Of a stretch of DNA of 19,571 nt, positions 6,544-13,776 are shown piece by piece. The stretch is taken from positions 1 through 19,571 of the forward strand of contig UQNA01000052.1 of the NCBI GenBank assembly GCA_900542195.1, given 5' to 3'. A model generated the notes under the pieces. That model ran no database searches, was not told the DNA's origin, and worked only from the letters and a program-made list of their open reading frames with translations. The position numbers and the translations under genes were made by a program. The stretch's first letter is position 1; every line of letters begins with the position of its first letter. Source of the DNA: an uncultured Sutterella sp. Its GTDB lineage: Bacteria; Pseudomonadota; Gammaproteobacteria; Burkholderiales; Burkholderiaceae_F.

Positions 6544-7896
6544 ATGACACAAAACAATTTTTCTAACTCTGAGACTCCTGCTGGGATAACTCCTTTAATT
6601 GAAAATTCCGAGGGGAATTCCACCCAAAGCTTGGAGGGAACCATACGAAATTCCTCTGTAGCTCGCTCTGTGGGATGGGTGGGTGGAATTTACTCATCGG
6701 AAGATCCAGCTCCTCTGTACCTCCTGCCTCCAGCGTCTTTGCTTGATTCTCCTCCTTGTGATGAAGTGGATATCGATATTTCAGAATACGCAAAAGAGGC
6801 TCAACGATTGGAAGCGTGGTTAAAGCGTAAAACTATTAATGTGAAAGTGTCTTTATTAGGAACTTTCACGTCCACAGTCCTCTACGAGATAGGACTTCCT
6901 GATGGACTCGATTCATGGCATGTTCGAAGATTCAAAAGAGAGATAATGTCAAGCTTTCAATATTCTCCGTACCGCTTCATTAAGGAACTTGAAACCGAAG
7001 AATGCATGATTTTAGAGGTGCCGAAAAAACTTTCTCTTGCTCAACCGGTCTATCTAAAGTCCTTGATTGATAGTAAGGGATTTGCCAAGTGTAGTTCCAC
7101 GGGTTTGGCGGCTGCATTTGGAAAAAATGCAAACGGTGAGACGGCAGTATTTGATTTGAGCCTCTCTCCTCATGTTTTGGTTCACGGTCCGGTAGCCTCC
7201 GGAAAGTCAGTTGCCATTCGTGCGATGCTGCTTTCAATGTTGTGTACCAATACACCTGAGCACCTCAGATTAATCATTGTTGATACCAAAATTGTTGAAT
7301 ATGCCGATTTCGACGGCATTCCTCATCTTTGCCAACCGGTATGCGCCGGTGTAGATAGTGCTATGCGTTCTCTGGCTTGGCTGGCTTCTGAAATAGAGAG
7401 AAGGGGAAATTCGGAAAATGCTTTAGATATGCATACACTGAGAATTCTGCATAAACGAATGTTCGGGCGTTATCGGCGTGGAAAACCAATCAAGCTCCCG
7501 CCAGGTACACACGAGATTCTTCCGGATATAGTTGTAGTCATTGATGAATTTTCCGATTTGCTTCATTTTTACGGAAAAGAAGCTGAGGAATTGCTCGTAA
7601 AAATTATGATAAGAGGTAGTTGGGTGGGAGTTCAAGTTATTTTGACCACGTCGATTATCAATCGGAAAGAGATTCCTTTTTCTATAAGATCCTGCTGTTA
7701 CTCGATTATTTGCTTTCAGGGACCTGGTTCTTCCACCGCTAAAGAAATATTGGGAAGAAATAGTACTGAGAAATTATCCAGGCCTGGCGATATGCTTTGC
7801 TGTATTCTTGGTTTGCCGCTTCTCCGTGTTCAAGGTGCACGTGTGTCAATGAATGAGGTTATTCGAGTGACTGATTTTTGGAAATCGCATTGCTGA
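6544..7896 (+). CDS. FtsK-like motor-core ATPase, copy 1 (no membrane or gamma domain)
   Basis: 450 aa, Shine-Dalgarno AAAGGAGG 5 nt before the ATG. Residues 1-75 are Ser/Pro-rich and non-conserved; 80-200 match the FtsK alpha domain (EYAKEAQRLEAWL..., FGKNANGETAVFDLS); 210-450 match the beta RecA-like motor: Walker A GPVASGKS (215-222), LIIVDTKIVEYADFDGIPHL (FtsK has IDPKMLELSVYEGIPHL), EIERR, Walker B IVVVIDEFSDL (Asp334, Glu335), and DMLCC...RVQGARVS near the end. It stops where FtsK proteins continue into the gamma DNA-reading domain. There are no hydrophobic spans, so it is soluble. The FtsK ATQRP motif is replaced by LTTSIINRK (367-374). It therefore keeps nucleotide-binding residues but not that sensor motif. 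It is paralogous to the gene at 8226, aligned without gaps for most of its length. Function unknown; a translocase-derived accessory protein. Confidence 0.85.
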   Translation: MTQNNFSNSETPAGITPLIENSEGNSTQSLEGTIRNSSVARSVGWVGGIYSSEDPAPLYLLPPASLLDSPPCDEVDIDISEYAKEAQRLEAWLKRKTINVKVSLLGTFTSTVLYEIGLPDGLDSWHVRRFKREIMSSFQYSPYRFIKELETEECMILEVPKKLSLAQPVYLKSLIDSKGFAKCSSTGLAAAFGKNANGETAVFDLSLSPHVLVHGPVASGKSVAIRAMLLSMLCTNTPEHLRLIIVDTKIVEYADFDGIPHLCQPVCAGVDSAMRSLAWLASEIERRGNSENALDMHTLRILHKRMFGRYRRGKPIKLPPGTHEILPDIVVVIDEFSDLLHFYGKEAEELLVKIMIRGSWVGVQVILTTSIINRKEIPFSIRSCCYSIICFQGPGSSTAKEILGRNSTEKLSRPGDMLCCILGLPLLRVQGARVSMNEVIRVTDFWKSHC

Positions 7897-8225
7897 GATT
7901 CGGCGCTCTAGCATCCCTCTTCTCGGAGGACATAGCAGTCAGTTCGGTCAACTAAGATTTCAGGCGGTTTCAAACAACTGTTTACGACTGCATTACCTCG
8001 AACTCTTTTGCGGGAAAAATTAATGCATTGATTGAAAGAATAACTCCCTGCTAACGGTCGTTACGATCGATCATTAAATTGCGTAGCCGGATAATAAACG
8101 GCTTGAGAAAATTTTAAGCAAGCGAAAGTCTAAGCTCGCAGTAAGTCCTTTTTCTGCGCCACATTCAGACGCCTAATCTTTTACATTGTCTCATCATCAA
8201 AAAAGTTTTCAAAAAAGAGGCTCCT
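7897..8225. other. 329-bp spacer between the FtsK-like genes: lysA fragment plus duplicated leader
   Basis: No complete gene. Its left part carries a decayed copy of the lysA 3' end (about 7916-7981). Its last 71 bp (from TGCGCCA at about 8155) resemble the 71 bp before copy 1 (from TGCGCCA at about 6473) in sequence and length, including GACGC and the purine-rich ribosome site. Between them lie only short dyads such as TAACG-GT-CGTTA and AGCCG/CGGCT. Confidence 0.7.
7916..7981 (-). pseudogene. Remnant of the lysA 3' coding region
   Basis: Compared by eye with the C-terminal part of lysA at about 11296-11365: over 55 ungapped positions from GACATAG about 80% match, including the identical 15-mer GTCAACTAAGATTTC and GGCGGTTT. 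The reading frame survives: minus-strand translation gives KPPEILVDRTDCYV against KPPEILVDGAEYYV in LysA. Orientation is the same as in lysA. Similarity fades beyond about 8000. It marks a duplication junction. Confidence 0.8.
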
Positions 8226-9599
8226 ATGACACCAAACAATTCTTCTAACTCTGAAATTCCTCTCAGAAGTGCTCTTTTAACTGGAAAATCCGAGGAAGCG
8301 TCCTGCCAAAGCTTAGAGAAAATCACAAGGAGCTCTTCAATAGCAAGCCCTGTGGAAAGAAGAGAGAAAAGCCCTTCATTGGAAGTGGAAAATTCTCAAT
8401 ATCTTCTTCCAGAAACCACTTTGCTAGATTCCCCTCCTTTTGAAGAAGAGAAGATAGATACTTCAGAGTATGTGAAGGAGGCTCAGCGGTTAGAAGAATT
8501 TTTGAGAAGTAAAACTTTAAGAGCTCAAGTGTCTTTCTTGGGATGTGGACCGTCTACGATTTCCTACGTGATAAGGCTGCCTACCGGACTCGAATCCTCG
8601 ACTATTCGCGGATTAAAAAGAGCAGTGATGTCCTGTTTCCGAAACTCTACATACCGATTTATCAGAGAAGCCGATGCGGAGGAGAATATGATTTTAGAAA
8701 TTCCCAAAGATAAGCCTTCTTCACAGCTCGTCTACCTCCAACCGCTTATTGAAAGTAAAGCGTTTACAAAACAAAGTTCCTCCGGTTTGGCAGTTGTACT
8801 TGGCAAAGATACCAGAGGTGAGCCTGTGGTGTTTGATTTGAGCGAGTCTTCTCATGTTTTCATTCATGGCCGAGCAGGATGGGAAAGCACAGTTGCGATT
8901 CACGAGATGTTGCTTTCGATGTTGTTTAGACATACACCTGAAAATCTCAGGCTAATCATCATCGATACCAGGATCGTTGAATATGTGTATTTCGAAGGCA
9001 TTCCTCATCTTTGCCAACCTTTGTCTGACGGACTAGAAGAAGCTATGCGCTCTCTTTCCTGGGCCGTCTCTGAAATAGAGAGAAGAGAGAAGCTGATGCA
9101 TAGATTAGGTGTAGGTAGCCTCAGCTCTCTGAATGAACAGCTGATAAGATCATGCCGGAGGGAAGCCTCCAGAGAGAATCGACTAAATATATCCCAGCCT
9201 TTGCCAAATATCGTCATTGTTATTGATGATTTTGGAGATTTGGTTCTCCTCTATGACAAAAAAGTCAAGGACTTACTATCAAGAATTATGAAGGCAGGCG
9301 CGGCAGTAGGTGTTCATGTAATTTTGGCTACGCAGCGTATGAATGAGGATGTTATTCCTTTTTCGATGAAATCGTACTGCCGAACAATTCTATGTTTTCA
9401 GACACGTGGTCCGGCAGAATCCAAAGAGATATTGGGAGAAGCGGGCGCAGAAAAATTATCCAGGCCTAACGATATGCTCTGCTCTATCTGTGGCCTGCCT
9501 CTTCTCCGTGTTCAAGGTGCAAATGTTTCAATGAAAGAAGTTATGCGAGTAACAGATTTTTGGAAATCTCAAGGAAGTCAGTCATTCGTTGAAGACTAA
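8226..9599 (+). CDS. FtsK-like motor-core protein, copy 2, with broken Walker A
   Basis: 457 aa, GAGG 5 nt before the ATG. Same architecture as copy 1: variable Ser/Pro/Glu-rich tail (1-75), FtsK alpha-like region (VVLGKDTRGEPVVFDLS), and beta motor, ending without the gamma domain and with no membrane span. Walker A reads GRAGWEST at 215-222: the invariant Gly220 is Glu and Lys221 is Ser. Walker B reads IVIVIDDFGDL, Asp for the catalytic Glu at 335. By contrast it keeps parts that copy 1 lost: ATQRMNEDVIPFS (FtsK ATQRPSVDVITG), the LGVGSLSSLNEQL stretch (FtsK LGVRNLAGYNEK) and EAGAEKLSRPNDML. It therefore probably cannot bind or hydrolyse ATP alone but could complete sites in a mixed ring with copy 1 (inference). 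The reading frame is fully maintained. Confidence 0.85.
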   Translation: MTPNNSSNSEIPLRSALLTGKSEEASCQSLEKITRSSSIASPVERREKSPSLEVENSQYLLPETTLLDSPPFEEEKIDTSEYVKEAQRLEEFLRSKTLRAQVSFLGCGPSTISYVIRLPTGLESSTIRGLKRAVMSCFRNSTYRFIREADAEENMILEIPKDKPSSQLVYLQPLIESKAFTKQSSSGLAVVLGKDTRGEPVVFDLSESSHVFIHGRAGWESTVAIHEMLLSMLFRHTPENLRLIIIDTRIVEYVYFEGIPHLCQPLSDGLEEAMRSLSWAVSEIERREKLMHRLGVGSLSSLNEQLIRSCRREASRENRLNISQPLPNIVIVIDDFGDLVLLYDKKVKDLLSRIMKAGAAVGVHVILATQRMNEDVIPFSMKSYCRTILCFQTRGPAESKEILGEAGAEKLSRPNDMLCSICGLPLLRVQGANVSMKEVMRVTDFWKSQGSQSFVED

Positions 9600-9820
9600 A
9601 ATCCGAATAGTTAACGTCCTCTGCGGCATGGATCCACGAGGAACTTCATTGAAAAAATTACGGCGCTCAAAAGGACGAAATATCCGTTTGAAGAAATGCA
9701 GAGATTTTTCAAATAATGATTGGTAATTGCCAGTGAATTAAATAGTCTTTGAGCAAATTTGAAAGACAGACACTTGCAATATTCCCATTGCGGACAGCAT
9801 AACCAACAGGATTAAATATC

Positions 9821-9866
9821 AAGCGGCAACGCACACTTCATTTAAAGGTGGCTGCCGTTTTTGTTT
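9821..9866 (+). terminator. Candidate terminator after FtsK-like copy 2
   Basis: AAGCGGCA (9821-9828) can pair with TGCCGTTT (9853-9860, one G-U pair), followed by a T-rich run to 9866. The loop is long (24 nt) but partly self-complementary. It lies immediately beyond the end of the convergent ATPase gene and would close the copy-2 transcript. Confidence 0.45.
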
Positions 9867-11042
9867 CTACCCTTGATCCGCTCTGGCAGTTGCGGAATCA
9901 AAGAAAAAACGGAGGTTTTTGGGCGTAACGATGGAAATAGGACAGTTCGGAAATTTTTCTTGGAATTTTCTCGTGGAAGAGGTCGAGTAAATCTTGTCCG
10001 AGAGTTTGCACTCGAAAGCCCTGTAAGGCTTAGCGTCTCTAATTTCAAGGAAATCAACTTCAGAAACTTTCGTATTTGCCGTGGCTTTTGTTCTCCAAAA
10101 ATATTGAGTTGCGAAAGTTTTTTCGTAGTCGTTATGTTTGAGCATCTCCATGAAAAAGAAGTTCTCAAACAACGCTCCAGCGTCATCTCTAGAAGAAAAT
10201 GTCGAAAAGTCTTCGAGTACTGCATTGCGGATACCGTTGTCGACAAAATATATTTTTTTGCCTTTTTTCAATTCGCTAACTGTACCGCTACTGTACGAAG
10301 GACACCGTTTAATAATGAAGCACTGCTCCAAAAGGTCTAGATATTCTACGATTGTTGTTTTTGAAATTCCGATTTCTCTGGAGAGATTGTCGTAATTCAC
10401 CTCACTACCGATTTGATTGGCCAAAAGCTTGGTCAGATGCATGATCTGCTCCGGTTTGCGGACTATCGAAGTTGCAAAGATGTCCTTATAGAGCATGTTT
10501 TCAAGGTATTCCATCAGATTTTCTCTTGCGTCTCTTGGATCCGTGACAATGGAAGGAAACATGCCGAACACCATCAAATTTCCAAGTCTCTCTTCTACTG
10601 AGGCCCAAGAGTCGTGTTTTGCCAACTCAACGATAGAGAGCGGCCAGAGTCGATAGCTCTTAATTCGTCCGAGAGCAGACTCCTTGATGTCGCTGGCTAA
10701 GTCCAGAGCGGAGGAGCCGGATAGAAAAATCTTCGTTCCCCAAGATTTGTGTATGTTTCGGTCAACCAAAATTTTCACTTTGAGACCGATGTCTGGAATT
10801 CGCTGAGCTTCATCAATCACGATGGTTTTGGCTGAGCTAAGCAGAGAGTCAACATCAGCCTCTGTTTTCAGATTCAAAGCCTCGATCCCGCTGTACAGAT
10901 CTCCCACGATCCATCTTGAGCTTTGGATGTCGACAATTTGATTCAGCAGCGTGGTCTTGCCTGCTCGTCGAGGCCCAAATATGGCTACCGCTTTGGGAGG
11001 GGTAGAGGAGGCAACACTTTCAGCAATTTCTCTTTCAATCAT
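9867..11042 (-). CDS. AAA_14/DUF4143 ATP-binding protein
   Basis: 391 aa. Residues 15-135 are a AAA-type P-loop domain: Walker A GPRRAGKTT (Lys29), Walker B TIVIDEAQR (Asp77, Glu78), sensor-like FLSGSSA (about 107-112) and the family signature ALGRIKSYRLWPLSI. The middle contains a winged-helix-like segment (LSREIGISKTTIVEYLDLLEQCFII). The C-terminal DUF4143 part has a PD-(D/E)xK-like arrangement, EVDFLE followed by AFECKLS. Such proteins are common accessory genes of anaerobes; proposed roles include DNA/nucleic-acid processing and toxin-antitoxin-like behaviour, none proven. No Shine-Dalgarno is visible before the ATG; TATAATG overlaps the start, so a leaderless mRNA is possible. It lies between the FtsK-like pair and lysA, convergent with copy 2, and may have been inserted there. 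Confidence 0.85.
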   Translation of the reverse strand: MIEREIAESVASSTPPKAVAIFGPRRAGKTTLLNQIVDIQSSRWIVGDLYSGIEALNLKTEADVDSLLSSAKTIVIDEAQRIPDIGLKVKILVDRNIHKSWGTKIFLSGSSALDLASDIKESALGRIKSYRLWPLSIVELAKHDSWASVEERLGNLMVFGMFPSIVTDPRDARENLMEYLENMLYKDIFATSIVRKPEQIMHLTKLLANQIGSEVNYDNLSREIGISKTTIVEYLDLLEQCFIIKRCPSYSSGTVSELKKGKKIYFVDNGIRNAVLEDFSTFSSRDDAGALFENFFFMEMLKHNDYEKTFATQYFWRTKATANTKVSEVDFLEIRDAKPYRAFECKLSDKIYSTSSTRKFQEKFPNCPISIVTPKNLRFFFDSATARADQG

Positions 11043-11050
11043 TATAGTGA

Positions 11051-11130
11051 CGAAAATATAGATATTTTCGATAATTATACTAACGAAAATATAGGTATTT
11101 TCGGATATTATATTGACGAATTTGTAGATT
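11051..11130 (-). repeat. 33-bp tandem repeats with internal dyads upstream of the ATPase gene
   Basis: Unit 1 (11051-11083) and unit 2 (11084-11116) match at about 27 of 33 positions; a degenerate third begins at 11117. Each begins with a 20-bp dyad: arms CGAAAATAT / ATATTTTCG around AG in unit 1, nearly the same in unit 2. On the minus strand each unit carries TATAAT, and the ATPase start (TATAATGATTGAA) resembles the same part of the unit. Candidate operators or duplicated promoter region. Confidence 0.7.
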
Positions 11131-11152
11131 GAGCTAGAGAACGACTAAAGAG

Positions 11153-11187
11153 CTGAAGTTTGGATCTTCAGAGTCTGTTTTTCGTCC
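11153..11187 (+). terminator. Possible plus-strand terminator hairpin beside lysA
   Basis: CTGAAG (11153-11158) pairs with CTTCAG (11166-11171) and is followed after a few bases by TCTGTTTTTC. No plus-strand gene now ends here; it might be the old terminator of the FtsK-like unit before the ATPase gene came in. Weak stem. Confidence 0.3.
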
Positions 11188-11249
11188 TCCAAAATTAGCA
11201 CGGCGACCGCATCATTAATTTTTATAGGAAGCCTAGAGCTTCTTAAAGC

Positions 11250-12542
11250 CTACAGCTCGACAATGTGTTCAGAGGAAAATAGTTTTTCAATTTTCTCTCT
11301 TTCGCGGATGACATAGTATTCAGCACCGTCAACTAAGATTTCTGGCGGTTTTAAACGAGTGTTGTAGTGCGAACTCATTGTCATGCCGTAAGCACCGGCA
11401 CTCATTACAGCCAAAAGATCTCCGGGCTGAACTTTAAGTTTTCTGTCTTTGCCAAGCCAATCTCCCGTCTCGCAGATCGGGCCAACCACATCAAAGGTTT
11501 CTTCTTTGATAGGACAATTTTCAGGATAGACGTGTAACGGAACAATCTGCATCCAGGCTTGGTACAACGTTGGACGGATCATGTCGTTCATTGCGGTATC
11601 TACAATGCAGAAGTTCTTCGTTTCGCCTTCCTTGAGATATTGAATTTCTGTGACTAAAACACCGGAGTTGCCGACAATAGAACGGCCTGCCTCAAAAATC
11701 ATCTCGAGATGGCCATAGCCTCGGTGTTCCATCTTTTGATGAAGCGCTTCTACGAGTTCGGAGGCGTGATGAAGTTCTTGGCCTTCTTCATAAACAATTC
11801 CAAGGCCTCCTCCGAAATCAATATGATCAAGTTCGATGCCTTTAGACTTAAGGACGTCAGCCAAGTCTAAAAGTTTGTCGCAGGCATCCAGGAACGGTGA
11901 AATATCCGTAATCTGGGAACCAATGTGGCAGTCAATACCGGTTATTTTTAGGAAGTCGCTTTTGCTGGCTTTCTCATAGACGCGCGGAGCATCTTCGATA
12001 GCAATACCGAACTTGTTCTGCTTCAGTCCTGTGGAAATATAAGGATGCGTTTTTGCATCGACGTTGGGATTGACGCGAAGCGAAATACGCGCGACTTTAT
12101 TTTGAGCTTTGGCTACTTCAATGATTCGTTCAAGTTCCGGTTCAGATTCAACATTGAAGCATTTGATGTCGTTTTCAAGTGCGTAAGCAATCTCATCATA
12201 GGTTTTACCAACGCCGGAAAACAGAACTTTCTTTGGATCTCCGGAAGCTTCGATAACTCTCCTCAATTCTCCGCCTGACACAATATCAAAGCCTGCTCCC
12301 AGCTTGGCCAGGAGATGAATAATCGCAATATTGGAGTTTGCCTTCATGGCATAACACATCAAATGCGGATATGGCTTAAGAGCTTGCTGATAAGCTAGAA
12401 AGGCTTCTTTGATTGAATTGTAGGAATAGACATAAACCGGAGTGCCAAATTCTTCGGCAATCTGTTTCAGAGGAACTCTTTCACACCAGAGCTCATTGTC
12501 TCGATAGCTAAAATTCTTATCGTCTGGAAGAAATGGGAGCAT
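11250..12542 (-). CDS. lysA: Diaminopimelate decarboxylase
   Basis: 430 aa. A PLP enzyme of the alanine-racemase-fold group that decarboxylates meso-diaminopimelate to L-lysine, the last step of the DAP pathway, in the cytosol. Visible motifs: PLP lysine in MCYAMKANSN (Lys67), HIGSQI, DHIDFGGGLGI, the glycine-rich phosphate loop region, EAGRS, and the substrate-site GPICETGDWLG (C-E-x-x-D) followed by GAYGM. Length is typical. It lies 2 nt after lptM and is clearly co-transcribed with it. The ribosome site within the end of lptM is weak. A decayed copy of its 3' end lies at about 7916-7981. Confidence 0.97.
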   Translation of the reverse strand: MLPFLPDDKNFSYRDNELWCERVPLKQIAEEFGTPVYVYSYNSIKEAFLAYQQALKPYPHLMCYAMKANSNIAIIHLLAKLGAGFDIVSGGELRRVIEASGDPKKVLFSGVGKTYDEIAYALENDIKCFNVESEPELERIIEVAKAQNKVARISLRVNPNVDAKTHPYISTGLKQNKFGIAIEDAPRVYEKASKSDFLKITGIDCHIGSQITDISPFLDACDKLLDLADVLKSKGIELDHIDFGGGLGIVYEEGQELHHASELVEALHQKMEHRGYGHLEMIFEAGRSIVGNSGVLVTEIQYLKEGETKNFCIVDTAMNDMIRPTLYQAWMQIVPLHVYPENCPIKEETFDVVGPICETGDWLGKDRKLKVQPGDLLAVMSAGAYGMTMSSHYNTRLKPPEILVDGAEYYVIREREKIEKLFSSEHIVEL

Positions 12543-12544
12543 GA

Positions 12545-12883
12545 TTATTTCTCTGCTGGTTTATCCGTTTCATGAATGACATTACTGTCGAGTTCTGCAG
12601 ACTTTTCTGTCTCATTCATAGGAGAAGCAGTATCCGATTTGCCGGCTTTCTCATTAGAAGCTTTTTCGACGTCAAGTTTTTCAGGATCGGTGATGACGAC
12701 ATCAGCGTCATCTTTAGGCTCTGCAATGACGGCAGTTGTTTGGCCCGTCATCTCATTTAAAGTTTTTTCAATTCTTGAAAGATAAGAATCGTCCGGATTC
12801 GGAGGCAGATAAAGCGGACCCTGCATGCCGCAGCCGGATAGTCCAGCTAGGAGAAGCCCAGCCAAAATAATTTTCTTATGCAT
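12545..12883 (-). CDS. lptM: LptM-type lipoprotein (LPS translocon maturation)
   Basis: 112 aa from ATG 12883, chosen because it puts a lipoprotein signal at the very N-terminus: MHKKIILAGLLLAGLSGC, lipobox LSGC with Cys18. The mature start CGMQGPLYLPP matches the LptM (YifL) motif CGxxGPLY-PP. LptM is an outer-membrane-directed lipoprotein that assists LptD disulfide maturation in E. coli. The protein is longer than E. coli YifL (about 67 aa) because of an Asp/Glu/Lys/Thr-rich, probably disordered C-terminal tail. The lptM-lysA pairing is the conserved proteobacterial order. An in-frame upstream start at 12919 would add 12 residues before the signal and is less likely. Confidence 0.88.
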   Translation of the reverse strand: MHKKIILAGLLLAGLSGCGMQGPLYLPPNPDDSYLSRIEKTLNEMTGQTTAVIAEPKDDADVVITDPEKLDVEKASNEKAGKSDTASPMNETEKSAELDSNVIHETDKPAEK

Positions 12884-13197
12884 ATGGTTCTTCGTAAGAA
12901 GAGCGATAAAACCACTCAATTTTAGTTTTTTAATGAAGTCCTAATTTTAGTGGTTTCAAGCGTTTAAAACGCTAACCAACAAAGCAAAAAGAAAGGCAAG
13001 CTCAAACAGATTTGTTTTGTGAGGATGTGCGTGGAGACCGGCGAACATTGGCGGAAGAAGATTATGAGCTGGGGGAGAAGAAAAATTGACGCACTCAAAA
13101 GCTTTGTCCAGCCTTCGAGTTGGGCCTATTGTCCGAATGTTGATTGACAAAGGATGTGAGATTTTTGAATAACTTTCCGCTTAGATAGCTTCACAGA
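12884..13197. other. Intergenic region upstream of lptM
   Basis: No gene supported. It contains a 15-bp dyad with arms AGCGTTT / AAACGCT (12959-12973) and, on the minus strand, TTGAAA followed by AT-rich sequence that could serve the lptM-lysA promoter, though the -10 is not convincing. A 64-codon minus-strand frame with a TTG start and some hydrophobic residues was not accepted. Confidence 0.4.
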
Positions 13198-13488
13198 CTA
13201 AATAGGCGCTGTCTCAGGTTTTTTGAGTTTTGGTTTTGTACTGTGCGGTTGTTCCGGTTCGCTATGAGCCTGCGGCTCCTGAGGAGAGTCTTTTGTGTCT
13301 GACTGCAGTTGTTGTTTGTGTTTCTGTCCTTCTTCCTTCAGGTTTTTGGCTACTGTCGACAATGTTGAAGTGACTTTTTCCATGATGGTTTGTTTTGGTT
13401 CCTCTGGCGCCGTCTCGCTAAAAATAAGCACGCCGAGAAACGCACCAATGACGAGAAGAAGAACAATTATTTTGGGATGATTTCGCAT
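13198..13488 (-). CDS. Small single-pass membrane protein, hypothetical
   Basis: 96 aa. AAGGAA lies about 7 nt before the ATG. Residues 7-23 (IIVLLLVIGAFLGVLIF) form one membrane segment, with basic residues before it, so the rest should face the periplasm. The remainder is hydrophilic: a short coiled-coil-prone stretch (MEKVTSTLSTVAKNLKEEGQKHKQQLQ) then a Pro/Glu/Lys/Ser-rich tail. No family recognised. It may be a lineage-specific cell-envelope protein. Divergent from folP with 288 bp between. Confidence 0.6.
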   Translation of the reverse strand: MRNHPKIIVLLLVIGAFLGVLIFSETAPEEPKQTIMEKVTSTLSTVAKNLKEEGQKHKQQLQSDTKDSPQEPQAHSEPEQPHSTKPKLKKPETAPI

Positions 13489-13776
13489 TGAATTCCTTGT
13501 GTAGTTAACCTATATTCTTTTATACCGGGTTTTTACTTAGACGTGCGCCGATGATTTTGGCTAATTTGTATTCAAATAAGTCCACGCCAAGGCTCAATTA
13601 GATGCTTTTCAGAAAAAGGCAGCGTTACGGAGGATTAGTAAATGGGCAAGCCTCTCAAAGGCTGTTGATCAGGAAGAATTTTCGATGGAAAGCAATCGTT
13701 TCTAACTTGTATGCATAAACGAGATTCCGTAGTAATCCCAATTAAAATGTGATTTTTCAAAACTCCACAAAAAGAA

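Noticed and set aside
10923..11132. Plus-strand frame with 11-residue repeats (ENIDIF/ENIGIF) antisense to the ATPase start
   Set aside because: Its repeat pattern is the direct result of the 33-bp DNA repeats, and most of it mirrors the real gene on the other strand.
12956..13150. 64-codon minus-strand frame with hydrophobic C-terminus
   Set aside because: TTG start, no ribosome site, no family resemblance; no cyaY-like gene found on the other strand either.
13580..13711. 41-codon open stretch (LDAFQKKAALRRISKWASLSKAV) and an 8-codon frame MGKPLKGC behind GGAGG upstream of folP
   Set aside because: The first has no start codon and a stop just upstream; the second is too short and its hairpin (AGCCT/AGGCT) has no T-run. 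Either could be a gene remnant or leader peptide, but the evidence is too thin.
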